Origin: an uncultured Caryophanales bacterium
Lineage (GTDB): Bacteria > Bacillota_I > Bacilli_A > RF39 > UBA660
Direction: 5' to 3'
Length of the DNA stretch: 35,906 nucleotides
Assembly: GCA_949948745.1 (NCBI GenBank)
Contig: CATLHA010000014.1
Span: forward strand, 1-35,906
In this document: positions 15,006 to 23,955 of the stretch, piece after piece
Layout of the letters: the number at the start of each line of letters is the position of its first letter
How positions within the stretch are numbered: position 1 is the stretch's first letter
The notes under the pieces: model-generated
What the model saw: only the letters and a program-made list of their open reading frames with translations
Told to the model about the DNA's origin: nothing
The model's database searches: none
Made by a program: the position numbers and the translations under genes

Positions 15006-16190
15006 TTATTTCCTTTTTTTGGTTATTCGGTTATTTTTTTCTTTATTTTCTAACATTTTTTCTTTATACATAATATTTTCACAGTTAATTCTTTGAACAA
15101 ATGTTAAAGAAATAACTAGACACATCGCAAAACTTCCTCCATAACTCATAAACGGTAATGGAACACCAGTCATTGGAATTAGCCCCATCACTCCTCCTAA
15201 ATTTACCGAAATATGGAGTAGTATATAGATTGCAACACCCATGCATATTAAATATCCTCTTGTATTATAGCAATCCTTCGAAATTTTAATAATTCTACCA
15301 ATTAGTGCAAAATATAATGCTAGTAGGATAAATGCCGCGATGACACCATTCTCTTCTACAATAATCGGAAAAATGAAATCAGTGTGTGCCTCTGGCAAAT
15401 ATAAATATTTTTGAGTACTATTTCCTAATCCAACACCTTTAAATTCTCCATGATTCATAGCGATATATCCATTACACAGTTGATTTCCATCTCCATAAAA
15501 GTTTTCCTTACTACAAGGGTCGCTAAACTGTAAACGTTTTTGTTGCCTTTCATTTAATATAGAATTTTCTCCACCTGTTACAATTAAAACTACTGCCAAA
15601 AATAAGCTAATAAGTAAGAATAATATTTTATTTTTTATTTCTTTGGAAACGGGTGATAGAAAGAATATTCCTGCAACCACTACACTAAAAATAATCGTTG
15701 TACCTAAGTCTGGTTGGATAAAAATTAAAAAAGCTAAGACCATACATATTGCAATTGGAAAGAGTGCAGTTAAATACTTATTTAAATTTTCTTTATGGGT
15801 TTCATAATATCCTGCTAACCATATAATTGCAATAATTTTTGCAAATTCACTTGGTTGTAGAGAAAATGAGCCGATTTTTAACCAACTCTGTGCATTATTA
15901 TTAAATTCTGCAAACAATTTAACAAATACTAGAAGTCCACCTATTCCTAAAATTCCAATAGTGGAAAATATTTTATAACTTTTACTATGAAATACAATAA
16001 TTATAATAGATAATACAAAACTAAATACGATAAATATAGCTTGTTTCACAAAGTAACGGTATGGAGAAGCGCCATACTTCATAAAAGCAGTAACATTTCC
16101 AGCAGAAAAAATCATGACCAAACCTAATACAATTAATAATATTGTTACAATTAATAACGGTTTATCAACTTTTTTTAATGTTTTCCGCAT
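15006..16190 (-). CDS. ftsW: FtsW/RodA/SpoVE-family peptidoglycan polymerase (SEDS)
   Basis: Integral membrane glycosyltransferase polymerising lipid II with a partner class B PBP. 394 residues, about ten membrane spans. SEDS signatures: SWLKIGSFSLQPSEFAKI (about 102-119), QPDLGTT (159-165), GVGLGNSTQKYLYLPEAHTD (252-271, with the conserved Asp271), and IPMTGVPLPFMSYGGS near the C terminus. The YLYLPEAHTDFIF form favours FtsW/SpoVE over RodA. Odd: the large outer loop carries two Cys (C226, C239) in DPCSKENFYGDGNQLCNGY where most homologues read DPW...GYQ; a disulfide is possible. The first ATG (16196) is one base from the SD AGGAGA, so the ATG at 16190 is chosen. First gene before comEA. Confidence 0.9.
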   Translation of the reverse strand: MRKTLKKVDKPLLIVTILLIVLGLVMIFSAGNVTAFMKYGASPYRYFVKQAIFIVFSFVLSIIIIVFHSKSYKIFSTIGILGIGGLLVFVKLFAEFNNNAQSWLKIGSFSLQPSEFAKIIAIIWLAGYYETHKENLNKYLTALFPIAICMVLAFLIFIQPDLGTTIIFSVVVAGIFFLSPVSKEIKNKILFLLISLFLAVVLIVTGGENSILNERQQKRLQFSDPCSKENFYGDGNQLCNGYIAMNHGEFKGVGLGNSTQKYLYLPEAHTDFIFPIIVEENGVIAAFILLALYFALIGRIIKISKDCYNTRGYLICMGVAIYILLHISVNLGGVMGLIPMTGVPLPFMSYGGSFAMCLVISLTFVQRINCENIMYKEKMLENKEKNNRITKKRK

Positions 16191-16203
16191 AAACATTCTC
16201 CTA

Positions 16204-16362
16204 TCCTATATAAATTATCATATCATATTTTTAGATAGAACGTTTTTTTAATTTTAGTTTTTTACAAAAATAGACTTTTATCCTATATATTGGTAAACTT
16301 TTTTCTTTTATTTAAAAAATTTTTATGTTTATTTATGGGTTATTTATTTTTTATTTAAAACG
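16204..16362. other. AT-rich intergenic region upstream of ftsW
   Basis: No gene seen. Minus strand carries TATGATATGATAAT around 16229-16216, a plausible -10 region for ftsW, without a good -35. The right end borders the terminator of the GH3 surface protein. Confidence 0.4.
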
Positions 16363-16390
16363 AAAAAACTATTGACTAACCAATAGTTTT
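16363..16390 (-). terminator. Terminator of the GH3 surface protein gene
   Basis: Minus strand AAAACTATTG, loop GTTAGT, CAATAGTTTT with further T. Perfect ten-base stem; the gene's stop codon (16391-16389) lies in the 5' arm edge. Confidence 0.8.
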
Positions 16391-19300
16391 ATTCTGTAAT
16401 TACTCCATTGTAGTATTTCCATGCTAGAACTTTAAATACTCTTTTATCAAGTTCTTCTTCTGTGATTTCTCCAGAATTTACAGCCGCTAGAATTTCATTA
16501 TATGCGGTAGCATAAGAAGTAGAAGTTAGTAATATATGATTTCCTGCCTTAAATGCCTTTAAATACTGATTACTATATTTATTTCCAATTGCACCCATTG
16601 CTAAATCATCAGTTATTGCAATCCCTGTAAAACCTAGATCATCAAACAAAAAATTATGAACGGATTCAGAAAGAGATGCGGGGTATGTTTTATCCAATGC
16701 TGCTACAGTGTTATGTGTAATCATGACCGCATGAGCTCCTGCTTTAATCCCCGTCTTAAATGGGACTAAATGAATATTATTAAGATCTTCTAAATTGGTT
16801 TCATCAACTGATGTGGAACTATGTGTATCTGCATTATTTCCATATCCTGGGAAATGCTTTAAAGAATGAGATACTCCTGAGTTCTTTCCTGCATTAATCA
16901 CTGCTGTTGCATATTCAGCAACAAGTTGTGGATCATTTCCGAAGGATCTATCTGATATGTATGCGGGAGGTGTTGCTATGTCAACAACTGGTGCAAAATT
17001 CATATTTAATCCAAGTTTTTTCAAAAGATTATTTCTAATATTTTCTTCTTGTTTAACTAATTCAAAGTTTTTACCACTTTCTGTATATAATGTACTTGCT
17101 AATTTCCATGCTGTTTTATTATTGGAATTAGTAAAAAATAGATTAGGATATTTTGATTTTTCTTCACTAATTAAGTTTTCATTTGGACTGATTCTTACAA
17201 CTCTTCCACCTTCTTCATCAACAGACATCATTAGTGGTATTTTCGCTTTTGATTGTAATCTACTAGTCATATTTTTTACTTGATCTATGGTTTTTCCTGT
17301 AAATGCGTCTTCAAAGAATAATACTCCTCCAAGATTATAATTTTCAACGGCATTGTCTGCATCGCTTGCATTACTCTGTACATAAGATACAACAAGTAGT
17401 TGTCCTACTTTTTCTTGAAGAGACAGCGTTTGTAACTTGTCGAATGCTTGATTATAGTTTGCTGCGAATACCCCATCATCTAGCCACTCTACAGGAATGA
17501 CCTTTTTTGGTGGCTCAATATCAATCTCATTTTTTGGAATTATTATAACTGGTCGTACTCCTCTATTGGTAGAATTAGAAACTGCACTACCTCCAAAGTA
17601 TCCATCTCCACCTACTAGGTAAATTCTATCTGCTGTCTTTTCTTTTGTTTGCGTATAGAAAGTTGTTCTTAATAGCCATTCATGATGTTTATTATATGCT
17701 GGACCACATCCTTGAGAAACTCCTAGTTGACAACCAATTTCAATTAATTCATCATTTTCTATTAATCTTCCTGTTGTATGCAATTTATATGTGTTATTTA
17801 ACCATGATACATAATTATCTACATAAGTTTTTACTTTACTTGTTGAGTATTCATTTGTATCTCCAAATGCGACTGTTCCTATCGCTGGTGTTACCTTATC
17901 TGCTAAAGCGGAAGGATCTTGGTGTCCATAATTTGGTGTTGTTTCTGAAGTACCCGTTCCAACTAATAAATTATATTTTGATAATAATTTAAAATGTTCA
18001 TCATCATATCCTATGATATTAAAACATTCAGTTCCAATACAATATTCTTTACCTATTAAATTTTCACTTGGATCAACAAGCGTTACATTAAGTTTGCAAG
18101 TATATTCTGTATTGTCAACATTTGTTGATGTATCTCCCTGATTATTTTCTCCTATTATATATGGTGTTGTAAAACTTCCATCTCCCGAACTTGCTTCGAC
18201 TTCATTCTTTAATGAAATTGCTGGTCTTACTCCCATTGTTCTTGCAGCAATATTTGTCCAAACTGTCGAAATATTTCCTGTTCCAAAATAACTTATTCCT
18301 TGAACATAATTCTTAGATTGTTCAGTTGAATATGCACGAGGCGTTAACGTCCAAAAAGTTCCTCCATTATTTAAAAACATTGTTGTATTATTGGTTGATG
18401 TACCATCCGCATTCATTGGACCACCAACCCCAGCATATATAAGTTCATCGGCCGTTAAAGTTGCTATTGGATATTTTAAATAGCCACTTACTACTGTTAA
18501 TTTATCGGTTGCTCTTGCACATTTTAATGTTGGATTAAAACTTGCTAATCTCGCAACAAATGCATATCTAGTATCATTTTTTCCCACACCTGTACCAGTA
18601 CTTATACTTCTATCATTGCACCATACTGTATCTTCTAAATATTTTTCATACTCTTTTCCTAAAATATTTTCTTCATACCACTTATCTATTTCATTTTTTA
18701 ATAATGAGCTATTAACATTTGCATGGGTATTCTCTAGTGTCGATGATGGCGTTCCATACATATATCCAACATATGCATTATCATCACTTTTTGAATTGTA
18801 GTGAACTGTTGCTATTCCGTTTCCACTAGGTTTTTGGCATTGTCCTCCATTTGGTGATCCATTATACAAAAGTTTTACTCCACCTGTTTCTGTTGTTCTA
18901 ATTATCTGCCAACAATAACCAGCAAAAATAACATTATTATTTGTTACTTCTCCTCTGTAAAAATATACTTCTGTACCTGAATCCGTATTGGTTGTTGAAT
19001 ATACTCCCTGTCCATTGGTAGCACTTGAAATTGTACTATAATTAAGTAATTTTTCTGGACCTTTCATTTGATTTTTGACAATATCATATATTTTTTCTTT
19101 CTTAGGTTCTGAACTTATTGCCGTTAGTGTTCCTGGTATTGTTTGAGTTCTAAAAACATCTTTTTCTGAAGTATCATAGTTTAATTTTGTATTATTATGT
19201 TGTTCTGGAGTACAGCTTATACTTACCTTTGCATCATAATCTGTCCTTACATTCTTAATTTCATAATTAATTGTTGATGTACCTAATTCTTTTAATTGTG

Positions 19301-19544
19301 ACTGCTTAATTGTAAAACTTTCTCTATTATTGTCTAATTGGTTTTCTATATCTACACCATCTAGACTCAAGAAATTAAAAAATATTTTTAAAGAAGAATT
19401 CCTTGTTAATTCTATATTTCCTGCTATATTTAAACTTGTATTTACTGCTGCATAACCAATAGTTAACACTAAAACTGTTAAAATTAGACCTACTTTCAGT
19501 TTATTATTCAAGAGAAAATCCTTCACTTTACTTATCCACTTCAT
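16389..19544 (-). CDS. Cell-surface chimera: two DUF6273-like modules plus NagZ-like GH3 domain
   Basis: 1051 residues. N-terminal membrane anchor or signal (about 15-35, LKVGLILTVLVLTIGYA), an Ig-like leader region (about 36-120), then module A (about 165-450) with the DUF6273-like ending TMGVRPAISL and a GDGSFTTPY motif, module B (about 480-690) ending NRGVRPVIII, and a glycoside hydrolase family 3 domain (about 705-1051). The GH3 part fits beta-N-acetylglucosaminidase NagZ: VDEEGGRVVR, KHFPGYGNNADTHSS with the Asp-x-His dyad (about 890), and nucleophile Asp in IAITDDLAMGAIG (about 978). It likely trims muropeptides at the cell surface. DUF6273-like modules have no known function. ATG at 19544 follows SD GGGAGA; an earlier ATG at 19589 lacks one. 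Modules such as these also occur in the pilin-like gene at 31074. Confidence 0.85.
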   Translation of the reverse strand: MKWISKVKDFLLNNKLKVGLILTVLVLTIGYAAVNTSLNIAGNIELTRNSSLKIFFNFLSLDGVDIENQLDNNRESFTIKQSQLKELGTSTINYEIKNVRTDYDAKVSISCTPEQHNNTKLNYDTSEKDVFRTQTIPGTLTAISSEPKKEKIYDIVKNQMKGPEKLLNYSTISSATNGQGVYSTTNTDSGTEVYFYRGEVTNNNVIFAGYCWQIIRTTETGGVKLLYNGSPNGGQCQKPSGNGIATVHYNSKSDDNAYVGYMYGTPSSTLENTHANVNSSLLKNEIDKWYEENILGKEYEKYLEDTVWCNDRSISTGTGVGKNDTRYAFVARLASFNPTLKCARATDKLTVVSGYLKYPIATLTADELIYAGVGGPMNADGTSTNNTTMFLNNGGTFWTLTPRAYSTEQSKNYVQGISYFGTGNISTVWTNIAARTMGVRPAISLKNEVEASSGDGSFTTPYIIGENNQGDTSTNVDNTEYTCKLNVTLVDPSENLIGKEYCIGTECFNIIGYDDEHFKLLSKYNLLVGTGTSETTPNYGHQDPSALADKVTPAIGTVAFGDTNEYSTSKVKTYVDNYVSWLNNTYKLHTTGRLIENDELIEIGCQLGVSQGCGPAYNKHHEWLLRTTFYTQTKEKTADRIYLVGGDGYFGGSAVSNSTNRGVRPVIIIPKNEIDIEPPKKVIPVEWLDDGVFAANYNQAFDKLQTLSLQEKVGQLLVVSYVQSNASDADNAVENYNLGGVLFFEDAFTGKTIDQVKNMTSRLQSKAKIPLMMSVDEEGGRVVRISPNENLISEEKSKYPNLFFTNSNNKTAWKLASTLYTESGKNFELVKQEENIRNNLLKKLGLNMNFAPVVDIATPPAYISDRSFGNDPQLVAEYATAVINAGKNSGVSHSLKHFPGYGNNADTHSSTSVDETNLEDLNNIHLVPFKTGIKAGAHAVMITHNTVAALDKTYPASLSESVHNFLFDDLGFTGIAITDDLAMGAIGNKYSNQYLKAFKAGNHILLTSTSYATAYNEILAAVNSGEITEEELDKRVFKVLAWKYYNGVITE

Positions 19545-19680
19545 ATATATTCTCCCTATTTTTCTATAACTTAATTCAATAATAAACAATAAGTTAATTT
19601 TATAAAAATATTTTTTACAATAACATTCTTCTAGTTTTTGAATATCTTATATTAGGCAAAGAGAAAAGGAGGGATAAAGT

Positions 19681-19839
19681 ATGTATTATTATGGTGGAGG
19701 ATCAGGATGTGGATGCTCTAATATGAATTATTCTCCTTGCTATCCTATGCAAGGATGTAATCAATCATCTAATTATGCTATTGTTTTAGTATTATTTATA
19801 CTTTTAGTTATTGTAATTGGTTCTAGATTTGCCAACTAA
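19681..19839 (+). CDS. YjcZ-like Gly/Cys-rich mini membrane protein
   Basis: 52 residues. A Gly/Tyr/Cys-rich head (YYYGGGSGCGCSN, then CYPMQGCNQ; five Cys in all) followed by one membrane helix, YAIVLVLFILLVIVIG, and the short end SRFAN. This is the layout of the YjcZ/SscA-type tiny membrane proteins of spore formers, in which a Gly-rich head precedes VLFILLIIVG. Those proteins are associated with spore coat assembly. A perfect SD AAAAGGAGGG precedes ATG by 8 bases and a strong terminator follows, so it is a real monocistronic gene. The family match is by pattern only; the role in this organism is inferred. Confidence 0.75.
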   Translation: MYYYGGGSGCGCSNMNYSPCYPMQGCNQSSNYAIVLVLFILLVIVIGSRFAN

Positions 19840-19863
19840 AAAAGATAGTTTTCTATCTTTTTT
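19838..19863 (+). terminator. Terminator of the YjcZ-like gene
   Basis: AAAAAAGATAG, loop TTTT, CTATCTTTTTT. Perfect stem beginning at the stop codon's last bases. Confidence 0.85.
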
Positions 19864-19894
19864 CTTATTTTAACATGTCTCATAACACTTATAT

Positions 19895-19923
19895 TTGAAC
19901 ATTTTTATATTTTATGTTATAAT
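19895..19923 (+). promoter_or_regulatory. Promoter of def
   Basis: TTGAAC at 19895-19900, 17-base spacer, TATAAT at 19918-19923. Start predicted near 19930, which rules out the upstream TTG at 19924 as the def start. Confidence 0.75.
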
Positions 19924-19953
19924 TTGACTTGTAAAAAAAGTGGTGATGAAGAA

Positions 19954-20499
19954 ATGTTAAAAATGAAAGATATTTTAGATGAAAAAGATCCAAAATTAAG
20001 AATGATTAGTGAAGAGGTTATTTTTCCATTAACTAAAGAAGATCTTAAAAACATTGATTTAATGGAAGAATATTTAATTAATAGTCAAATTGAAGAAAGA
20101 GCTGAAAAGTATGATTTAAGACCAGGCATGGGATTATCTGCAGTTCAAATCGGTGTTTTAAAAAGATATATTGTGATTGTAGATGATACTGAAGAAGGGT
20201 TTGAATCTTATATTGTAATTAATCCAAAAATTATCTCCACTTCTCAAGAAATGATTTATGTGGAAAGTGGCGAAGGATGTCTTTCTATTAACCGTGAATG
20301 TGAAGGGATTGTTCCGAGACATGCAAGAGTTACAGTAGAGGGGTACAATATAGATGGAGAAAAAATTCAGATTCGTGCAAGAGAGGAACTTGCAATCGCT
20401 TTTCAACATGAAATTGATCATTTAAATGGAAAGTTATTCATTGATAGAATTGATCCTAAAAATCCATACAATCATATGAATGAATATCGTCCTATATAA
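19954..20499 (+). CDS. def: Peptide deformylase
   Basis: Removes the formyl group from nascent proteins at the ribosome exit. 181 residues, the length of Gram-positive type 2 deformylases. Three motifs are intact: GMGLSAVQIG (58-67, Q65), EGCLSI (107-112, metal ligand C109), and QHEIDHLNG (151-159, metal ligands H152 and H156, catalytic E153). The long N-terminal insert between the first helix and motif 1 (EYLINSQIEERAEKYDLRPG) is also type 2. ATG at 19954 has the SD GGTGAT six bases upstream. Monocistronic, between its own promoter and a shared terminator, convergent with rluB. Confidence 0.95.
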   Translation: MLKMKDILDEKDPKLRMISEEVIFPLTKEDLKNIDLMEEYLINSQIEERAEKYDLRPGMGLSAVQIGVLKRYIVIVDDTEEGFESYIVINPKIISTSQEMIYVESGEGCLSINRECEGIVPRHARVTVEGYNIDGEKIQIRAREELAIAFQHEIDHLNGKLFIDRIDPKNPYNHMNEYRPI

Positions 20500-20512
20500 T
20501 TTATATTAAGTA

Positions 20513-20546
20513 AAAAAAAAGCAGTTCAATAAGAGCTGTTTTTTTT
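20513..20546 (+). terminator. Bidirectional terminator between def and rluB
   Basis: A-rich arm GCAGTTC, loop AATAA, GAGCTGT then T8 on plus; the minus strand also ends in T8. Two G-U pairs. Confidence 0.8.
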
Positions 20547-20561
20547 ATTTCTTCAAAAATT

Positions 20562-21281
20562 TTAATTATTTTTATTTGCTAGAGCATATAGCTGATGTAC
20601 TTCTTTTAAGGTTAAGTTTCTATATTCTCCTGATTTTAAATTATCTACAGTAAGGAAAGCAACCCTTTCTCTTTTTAATTTATCTACTAAATATCCTAAA
20701 GATAAGAACATTTTCTTTACTTGATGATTTTTTCCCTCATGAATTGTAAGTTCTACAATGCATGTTCCGTCAGAATTTACTTTTCTTAGTTTTACTCGAT
20801 CTGCTTTTACTTTTACATTATCAATCATTACTCCGCTTTTTAAATTCTTGATATCATTTGCTTCTATTTTTTTATTTAGTTTAGCAACATATACTTTATC
20901 AATTTCATTTCTTGGATGCATCATTAAATTAGAAAATTCTCCGTCGTTTGTTAGTAATAGTACTCCTGTTGTATCATAATCTAATCTTCCTATTGGATAA
21001 ATTCTTTCCTCGATATCTATTAAATCTACTACTGTTTTTCTGTTTTTATCATCACTTACTGTAGTTACTACTCCTCTTGGCTTATTGAGTAGTATGTAAA
21101 TTGGTTGCTGTTTTTCAAGGACTTTTCCTAGAACTTCAATTTTATCTTTTTCTCCTACCTTCGTTCCTAATTCCTTTACAACTACACCATTTACTTTTAC
21201 TTTTCCTTCTATAATTAAATTTTCAGCTTTTCTTCTAGAGCACACTCCACAATTTGCTATTATTTTTTGTAATCTTTCCAT
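20562..21281 (-). CDS. rluB: 23S rRNA pseudouridine synthase, RluB/RsuA family
   Basis: Converts a uridine of large-subunit rRNA to pseudouridine (RluB: position 2605 in E. coli numbering; exact site inferred). 239 residues. N-terminal S4 RNA-binding domain (1-60, LQKIIANCGVCSRRKAENLI) and catalytic domain with LNKPRGVVTTVSD (65-77), the catalytic Asp101 in YPIGRLDYDTTGVLLLTNDG (95-114), and the closing motif EGKNHQVKKMF. ATG at 21281 follows SD AAGGAG. Stands 14 bases after the DinG-family helicase gene and is probably co-transcribed with it. RsuA is a close alternative, but the genus of Firmicute homologues is usually RluB. Confidence 0.9.
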   Translation of the reverse strand: MERLQKIIANCGVCSRRKAENLIIEGKVKVNGVVVKELGTKVGEKDKIEVLGKVLEKQQPIYILLNKPRGVVTTVSDDKNRKTVVDLIDIEERIYPIGRLDYDTTGVLLLTNDGEFSNLMMHPRNEIDKVYVAKLNKKIEANDIKNLKSGVMIDNVKVKADRVKLRKVNSDGTCIVELTIHEGKNHQVKKMFLSLGYLVDKLKRERVAFLTVDNLKSGEYRNLTLKEVHQLYALANKNN

Positions 21282-21295
21282 AAAATTTCAACTCC

Positions 21296-23308
21296 TTACC
21301 TCAATTTGCTAGATGCAAAATGTTTTACTTCTTCTAAATCTGAAGTTATATTTTCAAACGGTAAACTTTTTGTTAAAAGATATTCATATTTTTCATCATA
21401 ATCCAAAAATCTGGAATCTAGGATAGAAACAATTCCTTTATCCTCACTGCTTCTAATTAATCTTCCTGTTCCTTGTTTTAATTTTAATAACATTTCTGGT
21501 AAATACACCTTCTCAAATCCATCACGATATTCGTTTGCCTTTTCTTCTACAACTGGGTCTACTACTGGGAATGGAAGTCTTGTAATTATAACACTACTTA
21601 AAGATTCTCCTTTAATATCAATTCCTTCATAAAATGTTCCCGTTGCAAATAAACAAGAATGAATATTTTGTTCAAATTTTTGTTTTAGTTTTTGAATATT
21701 CGCTCCATCTTGTTGACAAAATATTGGATAATCTGGAAAATAAGTTAATACTTTGTCATAAACATATTGCATATCTTTTTTTGATGTAAATAAAATTAAA
21801 CTTCTTCCTTTGGTTATATCCATTAATTCTTTTATTCTTTCCGTTAATTGATCTAAATATAGTGATCGATTTCCTGTTGGTTTTTCAATATCAGTTGGAC
21901 AATAAAGAATAGTATTTTCTTTATAATCATATGGTGATGTTATTGGAAATTCTTTTAATACTGATTTTCCATTCACCTGATTTAATCCAATAGATTCCGA
22001 AAAATAATTGTAATTATCATTTGCTGATAATGTAGCACTCGTTAATACGAAACCAGATTTACTTCTTTCTAAAATTCCTGATGATATATCTTTCATATTT
22101 CTTGGTGCATACATTAATTGAATATATTTTCCTTCTCTATCTAAAAAATCTATCCAATATATGTTTTTAGAATGATGTTCTTCTTTTAAATCATTTAGAA
22201 TTTCTAAGAAACTTTTTAAAGTATTTAAAGATTTTTGATTCATTGAATCTACTTCATCTTTACTATTGTAATAACTTACTTCTTTGATTGCTTTTTTTAT
22301 TGCTTTTTCTAAAGTATTGATGGAAGATAATAAATTTTTACTACAGACAAATTGAACTCTTTCATAATTGCTATAAACTGGAGTTCCTGCTTCTAATTTT
22401 GATATGAATCTTTTAGCACTACTTCTTATTTTAATAAAAAAGTCATTTAAACTATTAAAAATCTCTTCACTTGGTGATAATGCTTCCATATCTGGACATA
22501 CAGATTGATAGAATTGATAAATCGTTCCTTCTATTTTTCTTTTATCCACAGTTTCCACATAAGCAGTCCTTAATTTTTCCTCAAAATTATGAGCTTCATC
22601 TATTACAATCATATCAGTATTACTAAATATCTTTGAATCTTCTCCCGCTTTTAAGTGTTGTGCTAATAAGTCTTGGTTGGTAATAATGATTTTTTTGCTT
22701 GCTGAATAGTTTTCTTTTTTCACAACAAACTTGCACTTACCATAATATGGACAGCTGTATACTTTGCAGTTTTTAACATTTATCTTATTCCATACATCTT
22801 CGGGTATTTGTTCTAAATCTTTTCTATCTACTAGATTTTCATTTTGGATTTTCTCAAATATTTCTATATAATCCTTGTAGGCTGGATTTTTTAATAGTTG
22901 ATGTAGTCTTGATATGCATAAATAATTGTTCTTTCCTTTAGCAAGTGAGACATCGATATGATCCATTTCCAACATTTCTGCTACTTTATTAATGTCTTTC
23001 AATAATTGTTCTTGTAATGCAATTGTAGATGTTGCAACAATAAAGCCATGAAATTTTTCATCATTTTTTACAGCTGTTAGGAGTGGGATTAAATAGGCAT
23101 AACTTTTTCCAATTCCTACTTGAGCTTCAATTAAAAGAATCTGTTTATCACGAATTGTATCTACAATATCCAAAGCCATCGTGTGTTGACCTTCTCGATA
23201 TTCTAATTCTTTACTTCCATGAATGTTTTCAAAAAACTGATCTACCTCATCATAAATAATTTGACTGCTCTCATCCACACGGACCTTTTTCCAAATATTA
23301 TCTGCCAT
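21296..23308 (-). CDS. dinG: DinG-family ATP-dependent DNA helicase
   Basis: XPD-like superfamily 2 helicase unwinding DNA 5' to 3', used at damage, R-loops or stalled forks. 670 residues without the N-terminal exonuclease domain of Bacillus DinG; closer to the short DinG/YoaA form. Walker A is EAQVGIGKSY (61-70), a variant of the usual AGTGTGKT. Four Cys (C131, C181, C186, C192) sit as in the XPD/DinG 4Fe-4S domain. The DEAH box is IVIDEAHNFEE (about 233-243), and the C-terminal motif VI reads KQGTGRLIRSSED. ATG at 23308 follows GGGGA and a good promoter. First gene of a dinG-rluB pair. Confidence 0.9.
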   Translation of the reverse strand: MADNIWKKVRVDESSQIIYDEVDQFFENIHGSKELEYREGQHTMALDIVDTIRDKQILLIEAQVGIGKSYAYLIPLLTAVKNDEKFHGFIVATSTIALQEQLLKDINKVAEMLEMDHIDVSLAKGKNNYLCISRLHQLLKNPAYKDYIEIFEKIQNENLVDRKDLEQIPEDVWNKINVKNCKVYSCPYYGKCKFVVKKENYSASKKIIITNQDLLAQHLKAGEDSKIFSNTDMIVIDEAHNFEEKLRTAYVETVDKRKIEGTIYQFYQSVCPDMEALSPSEEIFNSLNDFFIKIRSSAKRFISKLEAGTPVYSNYERVQFVCSKNLLSSINTLEKAIKKAIKEVSYYNSKDEVDSMNQKSLNTLKSFLEILNDLKEEHHSKNIYWIDFLDREGKYIQLMYAPRNMKDISSGILERSKSGFVLTSATLSANDNYNYFSESIGLNQVNGKSVLKEFPITSPYDYKENTILYCPTDIEKPTGNRSLYLDQLTERIKELMDITKGRSLILFTSKKDMQYVYDKVLTYFPDYPIFCQQDGANIQKLKQKFEQNIHSCLFATGTFYEGIDIKGESLSSVIITRLPFPVVDPVVEEKANEYRDGFEKVYLPEMLLKLKQGTGRLIRSSEDKGIVSILDSRFLDYDEKYEYLLTKSLPFENITSDLEEVKHFASSKLR

Positions 23309-23334
23309 AGTATCCCCTTCTTTTAACTTCGCAT

Positions 23335-23363
23335 ATTATATCATTTCTTTTTCATAGATGCAA
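23335..23363 (-). promoter_or_regulatory. Promoter of dinG-rluB
   Basis: Minus strand TTGCAT at 23363-23358, 17-base spacer, TATAAT at 23340-23335 with extended -10 TGA. Same box pair as at the HD-domain gene. Confidence 0.7.
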
Positions 23364-23400
23364 GATGATGTTCTTATCTCTATTATAGATAATTTTAAAA

Positions 23401-23433
23401 AAAATAAAAAGACTTATCTAAAAAGATAAGTTA
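23401..23433 (-). terminator. Terminator of the dacB-spmA-spmB operon
   Basis: Minus strand AACTTATC, loop TTTTTA, GATAAGTC then TTTTTATTTTTTT. The spmB stop lies at the first base of the stem. Confidence 0.8.
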
Positions 23434-23955
23434 AAAGAAAAGTGTAATTAATAAAATACTGACAACTAATGTAATAAAATCTGCAAATAATCCCGCCTTT
23501 AGAGCATAGCGTATATTTTTAATACCAATACTACCAAAGTAAAGTGATATTACATAAATTGTGGTATCTGTAGCCCCTTGCATTACTGCTGCTATTCTTC
23601 CTAGATAAGAATCTACTCCATAATTTTTAAATATATCTACCATTAAAGCAAAGGATGCATTTCCTGAAATTGGTCGAATAATGGAAAGTGGTATAATTTC
23701 TTTTGGGATATGTAGAACCGATAATAATGGGTTTAATAAACCTAAAAAATCTGCTATTAGATTACTTTTTAATAATATATTAATTCCAAAAATCATACCT
23801 AGTAAACATGGAAAAACTTGAAAACCAAGTTTAATTCCTTCTTTGGCTCCTTCTACAAATACATCATATAGTGGAACATTTTTATATAAAGAAACAACGA
23901 TTACAATTAAAACTACAATTGGTAATAAAATATTTCCTAGCGTTATAAAATTCAT
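23431..23955 (-). CDS. spmB: Spore maturation protein B
   Basis: Membrane protein required with SpmA for full dehydration of the spore core in Bacillus. 174 residues, near the family length (about 178). Nucleoside-recognition (Gate) domain architecture with five to six hydrophobic helices; typical segments are VFPCLLGMIFGINILLKSNL, the conserved RPISGNASFALM (about 93-104), and AVMQGATDTTIYVISLYFGS (about 122-141). It overlaps spmA by four bases (ATGA) and is the last gene of the operon. Confidence 0.92.
   Translation of the reverse strand: MNFITLGNILLPIVVLIVIVVSLYKNVPLYDVFVEGAKEGIKLGFQVFPCLLGMIFGINILLKSNLIADFLGLLNPLLSVLHIPKEIIPLSIIRPISGNASFALMVDIFKNYGVDSYLGRIAAVMQGATDTTIYVISLYFGSIGIKNIRYALKAGLFADFITLVVSILLITLFF

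Noticed and set aside
11456-16236. Shared ATCATATTTTTAGATA at 11458 and 16221 as a dispersed repeat
   Set aside because: Sixteen AT-only-type bases found twice in AT-rich promoter zones; likely chance or similar -10 regions.
19924-19953. TTG start of def at 19924
   Set aside because: It lies before the predicted transcription start of the TTGAAC/TATAAT promoter and has no SD.
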